Origin: Flavobacteriaceae bacterium
GTDB lineage: Bacteria; Bacteroidota; Bacteroidia; Flavobacteriales; Flavobacteriaceae
Direction of reading: 5' to 3'
Length of the DNA stretch: 44,292 nt
NCBI GenBank assembly: GCA_024635765.1
Contig: JAGXIE010000166.1
Coordinates: forward strand, 1-44,292
Position numbers and translations under genes: made by a program. This document shows, piece after piece, positions 17,300 to 26,281 of this stretch (its first letter is position 1; each line of letters begins with the position of its first letter). The notes under the pieces were generated by a model. That model did no database searches, was not told the origin of the DNA, and worked only from the letters and a program-made list of their open reading frames with translations.

Positions 17300-19307
17300 T
17301 TAAATCATCGTAGGTGTAAAATGCTGTGTTATCCTCTATTGAATGATAAAGGATTGACACCCTAATTGCTTTTAAGCCTGTGATTCCTTGAAGGTCTTCA
17401 AGTTCTAACATCTCAATTTGTTCATCCAATATTTTTTTGGATTGAAGAAACTTAATGTAATTTAAATATTCTTCTTCATCTGACTTTTGGGAATATACTA
17501 TCGCAATCTTGCCTTTGGCTGTCACTCGTTCTTCCGTTCCGTTTATGAATGCTTTATCGACACGCTTTTTCACCACCTCATAACGTGCATTATATGTTCC
17601 ATCAACATCAAATTGCTTTTCATCCATCCTAAAGCGTATGGACATAGGTTGATTGAACACCAATATCAATGAAGAAACATCAAGAACAACAGGATAATTT
17701 TTTCTGTTCTGATAGTATTCACTTTCCATCTCACACATAACTTGAAGTTGCCATAATCTCAAATTATAAAGGTAAATTTCATTGAAACTTTCTTCCTTCG
17801 TTATGGCCTCTCCGATATACATATTATGCTCTACACCATCTGTCTTATAACGTTCAAAATAATGCGGATACATTTTTTGAGCTTCAACTTGTTTGGCGTC
17901 GATTAATGCTGACATATTTTTATTAATGAGAGCGATTGTATCATCGTAATTTTTACGATAGTAATAAATGACTTCTAAATTAGTATCTACTTTCGCAAAG
18001 TAGTTATCGAGGGCCTTTTTATAACTTGAATCCCGTTTAAGCAAAAACTTAAATAAAGGTTCGACATCCTTTTTTAGGAAATTCGTGATTTCATACTCAC
18101 TGTCAACTTTAAAGTTAGTTTCCATTTGAGACCTATAACTATCCGATTGAAATTTTAGCTTCTTATAAATCGGTAGGTTCTCTTTAGTTAAGATTTCATC
18201 AAGTATTTTATCAACTAGGCTCAATTGTAAAGACAAATCCTTTTGAGTCGCCAAATTCCGAGCTTCTGAAGAGCCTTTTACATCAATCTGACCAAATAAT
18301 GGATACACTTCTTCAAATACGATTTTACCAAAAGACACATTATTACCTATTTTCTGCTTGTCTTTTAAAAACTTTTGTGCTGCTCGCTTAAATTTCCAAA
18401 CCACACTAGGATGAATCGAAGTACATTCCTGTTGAATAATTGCCTCAATTAAATTTTCCTCTTCAGCCTTAGAGCGCAGTACTGAAGAAACAATATAAGG
18501 CATGACATCAATTAACTTATTCGCATTAACACTATTAAGCTCTTTTGGCCTGTTAGACACTAATTCCAAAACTCCAAGTAACTTGCCATTATCGACTATA
18601 GGAGCCAGAATGGCACTCTTAATTCTCTGATCATGTAGTGCCTTATATTGGGCAACGCCTCCCGAAAGTTTGTAATATTTCTCAACATCAGAAATAGCAA
18701 AATAAGTGTTGTCGTTTACAATTGCTTTATATGAATTTTTGCATAGGGCTGTCCTACAGGCTTCAATATCGTGGTTAAATAAAAGATAACTCTCGATTCC
18801 TTTGCCTAAAACACGCTCAAACACTTGATCTTCTTCATTATAAACAATAAAACCAATCTTAATATCTTTAATATTAAATAATGCCTCGAAGGTTGTGTGA
18901 AGATTAGTTATAAAAATCTCATCTTCACGTTTTCCAGAAACCAATAAGCTAGATTTAATGTCCGAAATTGAAGTATCATCAGTGACATCAAACATGTTAT
19001 TAATAACAAAACCCTTTAAGGTGTAACTATCTGGCGGAAACTTTTCCTTCCATAATTCGATATCATCAAAATTATCTAATAATTGATTGAAATCTTCTTC
19101 CGTTATGTCAACTGCTTTATCGGTTGGATAAATTTCAGTAAAGTCGGCATTGTACAATATTTTATAAGTACGAACGATTCCTTTTTCATCGGGTATTTCG
19201 TAGAAAAATGGACGTTTAAAATCGACTTTAAATCCATAGCAAAAACTCAAAATGATAACACATGCCATGCGGTATTTATCATTTTCTGGCATATTTTTAA
19301 TATGCAA
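17280..19307 (-). CDS. GAF-domain protein, large C-terminal portion after the stops
   Basis: This portion has 675 codons if the TTG at 19307 is used, or starts at ATG 19292 (MPENDKY). Residues about 115-275 look like a GAF sensor domain, ending in SAILAPIVDNGKLLGVLELVSNRPKELN. The rest (about 280-675) is mostly helical and unassigned, with a beta-rich tail (FDVDGTYNARYEVVKKRVDKAF). GAF domains bind small ligands such as cyclic nucleotides, or sense redox state; the ligand here is unknown. No output domain such as a kinase or cyclase was recognised. Keeping 2 kb open after the stops suggests either recent inactivation or continued expression of this part. It converges on the HD-PycTM gene with a 20-base overlap. 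Confidence 0.6.
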   Translation of the reverse strand: MHIKNMPENDKYRMACVIILSFCYGFKVDFKRPFFYEIPDEKGIVRTYKILYNADFTEIYPTDKAVDITEEDFNQLLDNFDDIELWKEKFPPDSYTLKGFVINNMFDVTDDTSISDIKSSLLVSGKREDEIFITNLHTTFEALFNIKDIKIGFIVYNEEDQVFERVLGKGIESYLLFNHDIEACRTALCKNSYKAIVNDNTYFAISDVEKYYKLSGGVAQYKALHDQRIKSAILAPIVDNGKLLGVLELVSNRPKELNSVNANKLIDVMPYIVSSVLRSKAEEENLIEAIIQQECTSIHPSVVWKFKRAAQKFLKDKQKIGNNVSFGKIVFEEVYPLFGQIDVKGSSEARNLATQKDLSLQLSLVDKILDEILTKENLPIYKKLKFQSDSYRSQMETNFKVDSEYEITNFLKKDVEPLFKFLLKRDSSYKKALDNYFAKVDTNLEVIYYYRKNYDDTIALINKNMSALIDAKQVEAQKMYPHYFERYKTDGVEHNMYIGEAITKEESFNEIYLYNLRLWQLQVMCEMESEYYQNRKNYPVVLDVSSLILVFNQPMSIRFRMDEKQFDVDGTYNARYEVVKKRVDKAFINGTEERVTAKGKIAIVYSQKSDEEEYLNYIKFLQSKKILDEQIEMLELEDLQGITGLKAIRVSILYHSIEDNTAFYTYDDLINELQS

Positions 19308-19352
19308 TTAATAATCATCTCCAGCATTTTTGATTATAGACTTAAATCTTTC

Positions 19353-19658
19353 TTATGAATTAAAAATAAAATTATGAAAAGGTACTGAGGCTGTTTTGAT
19401 CTCATTTACAGCCAACACTGGTGAGAACAAATCCTGTAGAATGGATCGTATTTCCTTTTCGTAAGTTGTAAGTAAAGAAACATCGCTAAAGCCCTCTCTT
19501 AATATCGGAATATCTTCTTGAATTGACAGTATATGTTTGGCTTTATTAGAAACAAATTCATCTTCACTTTCATTAAGATCCTCATAATGCCTAAGCAATT
19601 TGTCAAAGCATACCTTAAGCATAAAAGGTGATTCGATATGATCATTTAGGTCCTTCAT
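19353..19658 (-). CDS. GAF-domain protein, N-terminal fragment before the first stop
   Basis: This is a 101-residue helical fragment from ATG 19658: SPFMLKVCFDKLLRHYEDL, then HILSIQEDIPILREGFSDVSLL, ending PFHNFIFNS before TAA. It has no signal peptide or catalytic motif. It lies in exactly the same frame as the downstream 675-codon part (start positions 351 bases apart) and is best read as that protein's N-terminus rather than an independent small gene. Confidence 0.55.
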   Translation of the reverse strand: MKDLNDHIESPFMLKVCFDKLLRHYEDLNESEDEFVSNKAKHILSIQEDIPILREGFSDVSLLTTYEKEIRSILQDLFSPVLAVNEIKTASVPFHNFIFNS

Positions 19659-19764
19659 AATTCGTTTACTCCTTCAAATTTGCAAAATAATGAATTAGTC
19701 GGAAAAACTCTCCAAGTTTACAAGCGCTAAAATTTCGATTTCAGAATAGAAATTTAACGGCGAT

Positions 19765-19797
19765 AAAAAAAAGACTAATTTTATCTTGATATTAATC
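19765..19797 (-). terminator. Rho-independent terminator of the minus-strand alpha-glucan operon
   Basis: On the minus strand GATTAAT (19791-19797) pairs with ATTAGTC (19773-19779) with one G-U pair around an 11-base loop, followed by eight T (19765-19772). The stem is weak and overlaps the last gene's stop codon, but the U-run and position at the end of a long co-directional gene run support it. Confidence 0.5.
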
Positions 19798-21246
19798 AGT
19801 TTCCATGAATACTATGTATTCCCAAGGCTTCAATGTCATTTTTGGCGACTCGACTACAAACTTTTCTTCGGTCAAATAATTTAAATAGGTACCTTTAGGC
19901 ATTACATCAAACGATTGTTCTTTATTTGAAAGATTAGCCAAATAATACAACTTACTACCATTATTTTGACGGGAGAATAATAATATATTACTCTTTTTAG
20001 TATCTATCCTTTCCATTTTTGCACCAATCTCACTTTCATTCAATGCAGGGTTAGTAGCTTTCAATGATCCTAGTTTCTCTAACAATGGCCACATTTTTCC
20101 TTTTGTTTTTGGGATGGAATCTTTCTCAAAAAACTTCAAACGATGACTCATATCATACTCCATACCTGAATAAATAAGAGGCATTCCTGTGGTCATGTAT
20201 TGTAATGCCAACATTGCAGGTGCTGCTTCTCCCATACGTTCGCCAATAGTTCCCGCCCATGAATTTTCATCGTGGTTGGTCACAAAATTCATCAATATAT
20301 CATCAGGTTCATAAGCTGTTTGTATGGATGTCATAAGATTGTAAAAATCGTTCACTGATTTTTTTTCTTGCGCTAAATCATTCATTAAATGATGTAATTT
20401 CCAGCCATATTCCATGTCAAATAAATTTTGGCCTTTCATGAATTTTGCTTCATCATTTTCAGCCAACATAAACAACGGTCGTTTGGCTCTTAACTGAGGT
20501 ATTGCTTTTTCCCAAAACGAGACTGGAGTTGCTTCAATATGATCGCAACGAAATCCATCAACATGTTCGCTTTCGACCCAATACATCATATCTTTAATCA
20601 TCTGCTCCTGCATTGCCATATTGGTGTAATCTAATTGAGCGACGTCTTCCCAACCTTTAGAAGTACCATCAGGATGTAATGGATCTGTAATGTCACCTTT
20701 CGAATTTTTTATATAAAATTCTGGATGTTCTTTAATCCAAACATGGTCCCAACCTGTATGATTAGGAACCCAATCCAAAATGACGAACATCCCATTATCA
20801 TGTGCCGTTTTTACCAATTCTCTAAAGTCTTCTATCGTTCCGAACTCTGGATTTATTTTAGTAAAATCCGATACGGCATAGTAGCTTCCGAGATATTTTT
20901 TTTGTTCAGCTTCAGGAAAATCGGTTGCAAATTTACTATTCTCTCCGCCTGTAGCTTTACGTTTCGTTTCACTTATTGGAAACACTGGCATTAACCAAAT
21001 GATTTTAACACCCAACTGTTTTAGCTGTGGAATATCCTTTGTGAATTCATCGAAATGACCAGACGCGGAATATTGACGAATATTCGCTTCGTAGATGACT
21101 GCGGTATCTATAACATCTTTAGTGATGGCTGGTATGGAATCCAAGGTGTTTTCAATGACATTCGCCTTCTGATCCGTTTGCTGTTTGTCATTTTTACAGG
21201 CTACTAAAAAACTCGCAATTAAAAATGTAAGAATTAGTTTTTTCAT
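19792..21246 (-). CDS. GH13 alpha-amylase-family lipoprotein
   Basis: The 484-residue protein has a lipoprotein signal ending ASFLVAC (Cys17), with KND after it. The GH13 barrel has all conserved regions: DWVPNHTG (158-165), GFRCDHIEA (231-239, nucleophile Asp235), LAENDEA (261-267, acid/base Glu263) and FVTNHDEN (321-328, Asp326). A short C-terminal beta domain ends KPWEYIVFMETD. It should cleave alpha-1,4-glucans or maltodextrins, anchored in the outer membrane or facing the periplasm. It is the last gene of the minus-strand glucan operon, 11 bases after the preceding GH13 gene. Exact product specificity cannot be read. Confidence 0.9.
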   Translation of the reverse strand: MKKLILTFLIASFLVACKNDKQQTDQKANVIENTLDSIPAITKDVIDTAVIYEANIRQYSASGHFDEFTKDIPQLKQLGVKIIWLMPVFPISETKRKATGGENSKFATDFPEAEQKKYLGSYYAVSDFTKINPEFGTIEDFRELVKTAHDNGMFVILDWVPNHTGWDHVWIKEHPEFYIKNSKGDITDPLHPDGTSKGWEDVAQLDYTNMAMQEQMIKDMMYWVESEHVDGFRCDHIEATPVSFWEKAIPQLRAKRPLFMLAENDEAKFMKGQNLFDMEYGWKLHHLMNDLAQEKKSVNDFYNLMTSIQTAYEPDDILMNFVTNHDENSWAGTIGERMGEAAPAMLALQYMTTGMPLIYSGMEYDMSHRLKFFEKDSIPKTKGKMWPLLEKLGSLKATNPALNESEIGAKMERIDTKKSNILLFSRQNNGSKLYYLANLSNKEQSFDVMPKGTYLNYLTEEKFVVESPKMTLKPWEYIVFMETD

Positions 21247-21257
21247 TGTTTTAATGT

Positions 21258-22922
21258 TTAATTTTTTGGTTCTAATAATACAATATCGTAAGGTGAATCT
21301 ATGCTTACTTTGCCATCAATGACTTTAACCATTTTAAGGGAATAAGCATCCTGCAATAGTGCCTCATTTTTGAATATTTTTGAGACATCCAACGTTTTTG
21401 TTCCTTTTGGCAAATCCAATCCTATGACCACGACGTCCTTATAATTTTCTTTGGAATAACTTCTATAATACACATAAGGTGTTTGTGTGATCATTTGATG
21501 GATTCCTTCTCCAACGGCTGGATGGCGTTTTCTAAATTGACCTAATTTTTGCCAATGTTCTAAGATGGCCTTGGTCTCACTAACAGTGTTGATATCCTCC
21601 CAATTCATATTAGATCGTAATGTTGCATCGCCAACCGTTCCTTCAATAATCAGCGAACGAGCCGATTCGTCACCGTAATAAATTTGGGACGTTCCTGGTG
21701 CAAGCAGTAATTTTGTGCCAGCTTCAAAAGGTTTTTCTCGCTTTGGATCATAAGGTTCGCCATCATCATGAGATGTGAGATAGTTCAAAAGTCCATAATT
21801 TTCTAAATTGCCATGAAGTATCTTCGAATAAGTACTAAAAATGCTCTCATTGTCTTTCTGAATTGCATTCCATTTAAATTCAAAATTTATCAAGCTATTG
21901 AAAGCATCATCGAAATAGTTAATTGATTTTCCTGCCAAGTTATAGGATTTTCCAGAAGAGATTCCATAGCCATAGACTTCACCCACTAAGTAAAAGTCAT
22001 TGTCATCTAAAACTTGATTTGGATTGTCAGATTTCCATAGTTGAAACGCATAATCACATTCATCTTTGAACTCCTGCCAAACATATTCTTCGGTATGTTT
22101 TACAGTATCGACCCTATATCCATCGATTCCAAAATCGATAATATAATCTGTCAGCCACTTCATAATATAAAATCGTGGAGCTCGCGGATGTCCCGTTCGC
22201 TTGAAATAAGCATCCAATTCAGCAACTTCCTCTTCATAGCGTCCTTCAGATTTCCATTTCTCGATTAATTGAGGTGGTAAATCGACATCTTCGTTGCTTT
22301 CAGTTTTAATGTCTGGAAGATTCTTTACCAAAGTGCAGGTAACAGTTGAATCGTACGTAGCATAATCACATTCAGGAGCGGTTCTCACCCATTCTTCGGG
22401 CCAAACCGGATCTTTATCAGTAACTGGGCCAGTATGATTGATAACTGCATCCAACACGATTCGGATTCCATTTTTATGTGCAATCTCAACTAATTTTTTT
22501 AAATCTGCCTTCGTGCCAAAATTTGGATCAATGACTGTCCAGTCTTTGGTCCAATAACCATGGTAGGCATAAGTCAGACCAGTTCCTTCATCCGTGCCGC
22601 CATGAATTTGCTCAACGATTGGAGATAACCAGATGGCGTTTACTCCCAAATCGTTAAAATAGCCTCCTTCAATTTTTTGAATCACACCTCTGATATCACC
22701 ACCTTCAAAACCACGTAATTTTCCACTTTCTTTCGTTCTTTCAAAATTGACATCATTAGAATCGTCGCCATTATTAAAACGATCTGTCAACAAGAAATAG
22801 AGATTGGCTCCTTCCCAAACAAAAGGAGCTGTCAATGCTTTTGACGGTGCCTCTTTTCTGGGTTGTTGTGCATAATTTACTAGTGTTAACAAGGCTAGTA
22901 GGATGAGACTGAAGTTTTTCAC
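21258..22922 (-). CDS. Exported GH13 alpha-amylase-family enzyme
   Basis: I place the start at GTG 22922, giving 554 residues. It forms a GTGA overlap with the GH31 stop and opens directly into a signal peptide (KNFSLILLALLTLVNYAQQ). The frame extends to ATG 22967, but that would put a basic stretch from inside the GH31 gene before the signal. GH13 regions: DAVINHTG, GYRVDTVKHT (nucleophile Asp272), VGEVYG (Glu315) and LTSHDDG (Asp386). A long insert rich in acidic residues sits between the first two. The N-terminal ANLYFLLTDRFNNGD resembles cyclodextrin-hydrolase and maltogenic amylase families. It is probably periplasmic, acting on maltodextrins in the operon pathway. Confidence 0.88.
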   Translation of the reverse strand: MKNFSLILLALLTLVNYAQQPRKEAPSKALTAPFVWEGANLYFLLTDRFNNGDDSNDVNFERTKESGKLRGFEGGDIRGVIQKIEGGYFNDLGVNAIWLSPIVEQIHGGTDEGTGLTYAYHGYWTKDWTVIDPNFGTKADLKKLVEIAHKNGIRIVLDAVINHTGPVTDKDPVWPEEWVRTAPECDYATYDSTVTCTLVKNLPDIKTESNEDVDLPPQLIEKWKSEGRYEEEVAELDAYFKRTGHPRAPRFYIMKWLTDYIIDFGIDGYRVDTVKHTEEYVWQEFKDECDYAFQLWKSDNPNQVLDDNDFYLVGEVYGYGISSGKSYNLAGKSINYFDDAFNSLINFEFKWNAIQKDNESIFSTYSKILHGNLENYGLLNYLTSHDDGEPYDPKREKPFEAGTKLLLAPGTSQIYYGDESARSLIIEGTVGDATLRSNMNWEDINTVSETKAILEHWQKLGQFRKRHPAVGEGIHQMITQTPYVYYRSYSKENYKDVVVIGLDLPKGTKTLDVSKIFKNEALLQDAYSLKMVKVIDGKVSIDSPYDIVLLEPKN

Positions 22923-25303
22923 TTGGATAATTTTATTTTGATTTCTGATTCTCTTTCTGTATTCCATTTCATAGGAATTGATAGCGTTTTAAATGTAGAG
23001 TTCCAATCGGAATTTACTTTTTTCCCATCAATATTGATACTTTTTGGTTGACTTGAAATGTTATGAACAATCACTTGAATCGTTTTGGTTGAAGCGGTAT
23101 AGTTTTCACCTGTTTCGGCTTCAAACTCTAAATCCAATTCGTTTTTCTCAAGTTCACTTTCAAAATGTAATAACTCATATGCACCATTCTCATAATTATC
23201 TGGTGTCAATCCATCATCATTGTATAAATGACCCTTGCTTTCTGTAACAGAATCATCAAAATAATAATGTAACTCTAATATGTCGCCTTTATATTCCTTC
23301 GTACTTTGAATAGGTTTTGCCATGGGAATAAATGCTCCTGCTTTTACATATGTAGGAATATAATCGTTATGTGTTTTTATAGTTGTTGTAACACCTCCTT
23401 CAAATTTTTCATCAGTATAAAAATCAAACCAAATGTTATTTTTCGGAAAATAAACGTCCTTCTCTTTTACATCAGATTTCATAATTGGCGCAATCAAAAA
23501 CTCATCACCCCAAAAATATTCAGAAGCATCTGTTAATAGACTTGTTGTTTCATCTTCAAAAAACAACGGACGCATCAATGGTATTCCATTTTGATGGTTT
23601 TCAAACGCCAAAGTATAATTATAAGGCAATAATTTGTAACGCAATTCGATCGATTTTTTAGCCAAAGCTTTTGTTTTTGCTTCTCTAAAAACGGGCTCTG
23701 GTGGTACATCCTCTTGTGCATGAGGTCGGTAAATAGGTTGAAAAACCCCGTATTGCAACCAACGAGTGTAGAGTTCATCATCTATATTTGCACCCGCAAA
23801 TCCACCTAGGTCGGAATGCATATATCCAAGGCCTTGCATCCCCATTTGTAGTGCGATTTCCAGTTGACTTTGTAAACCTCCCCAAGTTCTATTGACATCA
23901 CCAGACCAAGGCATCATCCCAAATCTCTGGGATCCAGATGAACCTGCACGCATTAAAATAAATGGTCGTTGATTCGGGAAATCTTTTTTGTAGCCTTCGT
24001 AAACCAATCTTGCCCAATCATGTCCATAAATATTGTGAACCTCATCAGCTGTTCCAGTGGCGTGTATCAATTTAGAAGGATGGACTTCCGGTTCTCCTAA
24101 ATCGCCCCAAATTCCGGTAACTCCCATTTCAGCCAATTCTTTATAAATATTCCAAAACCATTTTTTCCCTTCTGGATTATATATGTCAATCAAACCTGTA
24201 TTGCCAAAATAAAAATCGTATTGAAAAGGGTTTCCAACTGAATCCTTTGCCAACACATTATTGTCAACCGCTTCCTGCCATCGTTTTGAAGTTGATAGAA
24301 TAAAAGGTTCGGTAACTAAAATTGTATTGACATTGTCATCCTTTAAGCTCTTGATCATTTGGTTGGGGTTAGGAAACGAATCTTTTAAAAATTCCAAATT
24401 GCCCATGTGGCCTTGAATATCTTTTCCAAACCAAAAGATATCAATGATGACTGCATCTAAAGGAATCTTTTCATCCCTGAATTTCTGAACGCTCTCTTCA
24501 ACTTCCCTTTGTGTATGATATCCAAATCTGCTGGAAAAATTCCCTAGAGCCCAACGAGGTGGTAAAGGTTGTTTTCCTGTTAAATCGGTATAATTATCCA
24601 CCAAATCAAACCATGAATCTCCAACGACAACCTGATAAGTTTTACGTCCAGAAATCGTCTCGTATGTTAAAGTGTTATCCTGCTTGCTATCCAAATCCAA
24701 AAATCCGATGGGCGCATTATCAAAATGGATTAAATATTTATTTGCCGACATCACAATTGGCATTGTGTAATTCATCAATTCAGAGTGTGTTTCATAACCA
24801 TAATGTGCTCTATTATAAAGTTGAAGTCGATGACCTCGACGGTTCATTCCAAGAGCTCTTGCGCCACCACCATACAATACTTCATCTTTGGTTAAATTAA
24901 ATTGAATGGTTTCTAGACTGTCATTCTTCACATAACCCATTTTTTCAGAAATGACTTTTTTACCATTATAGGAATAAGAAATCTGAAAAGGTTGTTTTTG
25001 AATCTGCACCGAAATACCTTCTGTTTTGAATTCAAATGAATCCTCATTTTGAATTAATTTTGATTGAATTTCATTTGGTGTTAAAACCACTGCATGAGAT
25101 GTTGGCTTGAAGATTTCTCCTTCTGGAATAAAACTAGTCTCAACTATGTGATTGTTATATGATATAATATTATAAGTGCCATCATTGACTTTTATCTCTA
25201 AAATATTATTTTTATACTCAATGGATTCAAAAATTCGATTGGGATTTTGAGAAAACCCCATTGAAAAAGACAAAATCAGAAGTTTGACGAGTAATTTTTT
25301 CAT
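22919..25303 (-). CDS. GH31 alpha-glucosidase (exported)
   Basis: The 794-residue protein has a cleavable signal peptide (KKLLVKLLILSFSMGFSQ). An N-terminal beta-sandwich precedes the GH31 barrel. PLDAVIIDIFWFGKD (281-295) leads to GIWGDLGEPE (397-406, nucleophile Asp401), MRAGSSGSQRFG, and WSGDVNRTWGGL (466-477, acid/base Asp469). C-terminal beta domains follow (DFYTDEKFEGG, LYNDDGLTPDNYENG). It should release glucose from the non-reducing ends of alpha-1,4 (and possibly alpha-1,6) glucooligosaccharides in the periplasm. SusB of Bacteroides is a functional counterpart from another family (GH97). It starts immediately before the esterase stop (25303/25304), consistent with co-translation. Confidence 0.92.
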   Translation of the reverse strand: MKKLLVKLLILSFSMGFSQNPNRIFESIEYKNNILEIKVNDGTYNIISYNNHIVETSFIPEGEIFKPTSHAVVLTPNEIQSKLIQNEDSFEFKTEGISVQIQKQPFQISYSYNGKKVISEKMGYVKNDSLETIQFNLTKDEVLYGGGARALGMNRRGHRLQLYNRAHYGYETHSELMNYTMPIVMSANKYLIHFDNAPIGFLDLDSKQDNTLTYETISGRKTYQVVVGDSWFDLVDNYTDLTGKQPLPPRWALGNFSSRFGYHTQREVEESVQKFRDEKIPLDAVIIDIFWFGKDIQGHMGNLEFLKDSFPNPNQMIKSLKDDNVNTILVTEPFILSTSKRWQEAVDNNVLAKDSVGNPFQYDFYFGNTGLIDIYNPEGKKWFWNIYKELAEMGVTGIWGDLGEPEVHPSKLIHATGTADEVHNIYGHDWARLVYEGYKKDFPNQRPFILMRAGSSGSQRFGMMPWSGDVNRTWGGLQSQLEIALQMGMQGLGYMHSDLGGFAGANIDDELYTRWLQYGVFQPIYRPHAQEDVPPEPVFREAKTKALAKKSIELRYKLLPYNYTLAFENHQNGIPLMRPLFFEDETTSLLTDASEYFWGDEFLIAPIMKSDVKEKDVYFPKNNIWFDFYTDEKFEGGVTTTIKTHNDYIPTYVKAGAFIPMAKPIQSTKEYKGDILELHYYFDDSVTESKGHLYNDDGLTPDNYENGAYELLHFESELEKNELDLEFEAETGENYTASTKTIQVIVHNISSQPKSINIDGKKVNSDWNSTFKTLSIPMKWNTERESEIKIKLSK

Positions 25304-26281
25304 TTATTTCTTCAATAAAAAGGTCAACGGTATATCCAAACGCTTTTGCCATGACAATTCGGAATGGTCTGCACCTGGGAACTTTATATTCCTAAAATTT
25401 GTAGTATTGTATCCTTTATCTTTGAATATTTTGTTGACTCTAGAACTGTATTTTGGATAGAATTTATCTAGCGCTTCCGTACCATAGTCAAAATACATTT
25501 TGTGCTGTTTTGGAGAAGGCACATGTTCTCTCATATACTCAAAAAAGGTGTCTGTCAACAAGTCGTTTTCATATGGATTGCCTCCTGGCCAATGAGTAGA
25601 TAGACATGCTGCTCCACCAAAAATTTCGGGATATTCACAAATAGCGTACATTGATATCAAACCACCCATACTCGAACCCATTACAAATGTGTTTGCTCTA
25701 TCTGTAAAAACAGAATAATTAGCATCAATATACGGTTTTAGTTCCTTGACGATGAACTTTAGATACTTATCAGAAGTGACTCGATCGAGTTTGAAATTGT
25801 TCATCTCGGCTTCCTCAAATAAGGAATCTTTAATTTTTTCCGATAGTGATTCAAATGGTTTTTGAGGAAAATACTCACTGTGCCGAAATTCATTTATATT
25901 AAAAGGAGCTACAACGATAAAATCTTTTGTGATATCGTCGTTCATTAATTTAGTGGCCACCTCATCAACTTTCCATTCTTGATCATTCCAAGTGATACGA
26001 CTATCAAACAGCATCTGACCGTCGTGCATATACAACACAGCATATTTCTTGTCTTTGTTATAGTTTTCTGGTAACCAAATATCCACTTTTCTAGGAGGAA
26101 TATAATTTGAAGGGAAATCGTCGATACGCAGCAAAGTACCTCCAGAAAAATTGCCTTCAATGGTTTCAGGTTTGACTTTTGAAGTATCTGCCGGTTCTAA
26201 ATGAATTTTGGAAACTTCTTTATTTTCGTTCTTACATGAAAATAAAATGACTAAAATACAAATGGTTATTACTCTTTTCAT
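25304..26281 (-). CDS. Putative esterase lipoprotein (alpha/beta hydrolase, CE1/enterochelin-esterase-like)
   Basis: The 325-residue protein has a lipoprotein signal ending VILFSC (Cys16). The fold is an esterase-D/CE1-type alpha/beta hydrolase. KVDIWLPENYNKDKKYAVLYMHDGQMLF is typical of the family, FVMGSSMGGLISMYA carries the nucleophile Ser, and a C-terminal GADHSELSW gives the His. In Bacteroidota PULs such proteins deacylate polysaccharides or have unknown substrates. Its presence inside an alpha-glucan operon is notable because starch itself is not normally acylated. The start overlaps the GH13 stop by 4 bases (ATGA), so it is an integral part of the operon. Confidence 0.8.
   Translation of the reverse strand: MKRVITICILVILFSCKNENKEVSKIHLEPADTSKVKPETIEGNFSGGTLLRIDDFPSNYIPPRKVDIWLPENYNKDKKYAVLYMHDGQMLFDSRITWNDQEWKVDEVATKLMNDDITKDFIVVAPFNINEFRHSEYFPQKPFESLSEKIKDSLFEEAEMNNFKLDRVTSDKYLKFIVKELKPYIDANYSVFTDRANTFVMGSSMGGLISMYAICEYPEIFGGAACLSTHWPGGNPYENDLLTDTFFEYMREHVPSPKQHKMYFDYGTEALDKFYPKYSSRVNKIFKDKGYNTTNFRNIKFPGADHSELSWQKRLDIPLTFLLKK

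Larger units (their letters stand above)
17280..19658 (-). pseudogene. GAF-domain protein gene interrupted by two in-frame TAA codons
   Basis: One reading frame of 793 codons starts at ATG 19658 and ends at the TGA at 17280-17282. It is broken only by TAA at 19353-19355 and TAA at 19308-19310. Between and around the stops the frame stays protein-like: HNFIFNS, stop, ERFKSIIKNAGDDY, stop, LHIKNMPENDKYRM. This agrees with my recollection of full-length flavobacterial GAF proteins, which run through this junction. No frameshift is needed. The gene is therefore probably a recent pseudogene, or is now translated in two parts. Confidence 0.65.

Noticed and set aside
19308-19355. Stop-codon reassignment as the explanation for the split GAF gene
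   Set aside because: TAA, TGA and TAG all end other genes cleanly in this window (for example TAA in susC, TGA in the GDPD gene, TAG in pgmB), so a different genetic code is not supported.
22923-22967. Upstream ATG start for the GH13 gene ending at 21258
   Set aside because: It lies inside the GH31 coding region and would put a basic stretch before the signal peptide; the GTG at 22922 forms a GTGA coupling site and starts the signal peptide directly.
24511-24900. Plus-strand reading frame of 129 codons inside the GH31 gene
   Set aside because: It is fully antisense to the GH31 coding region and has no signal, motif or independent support.
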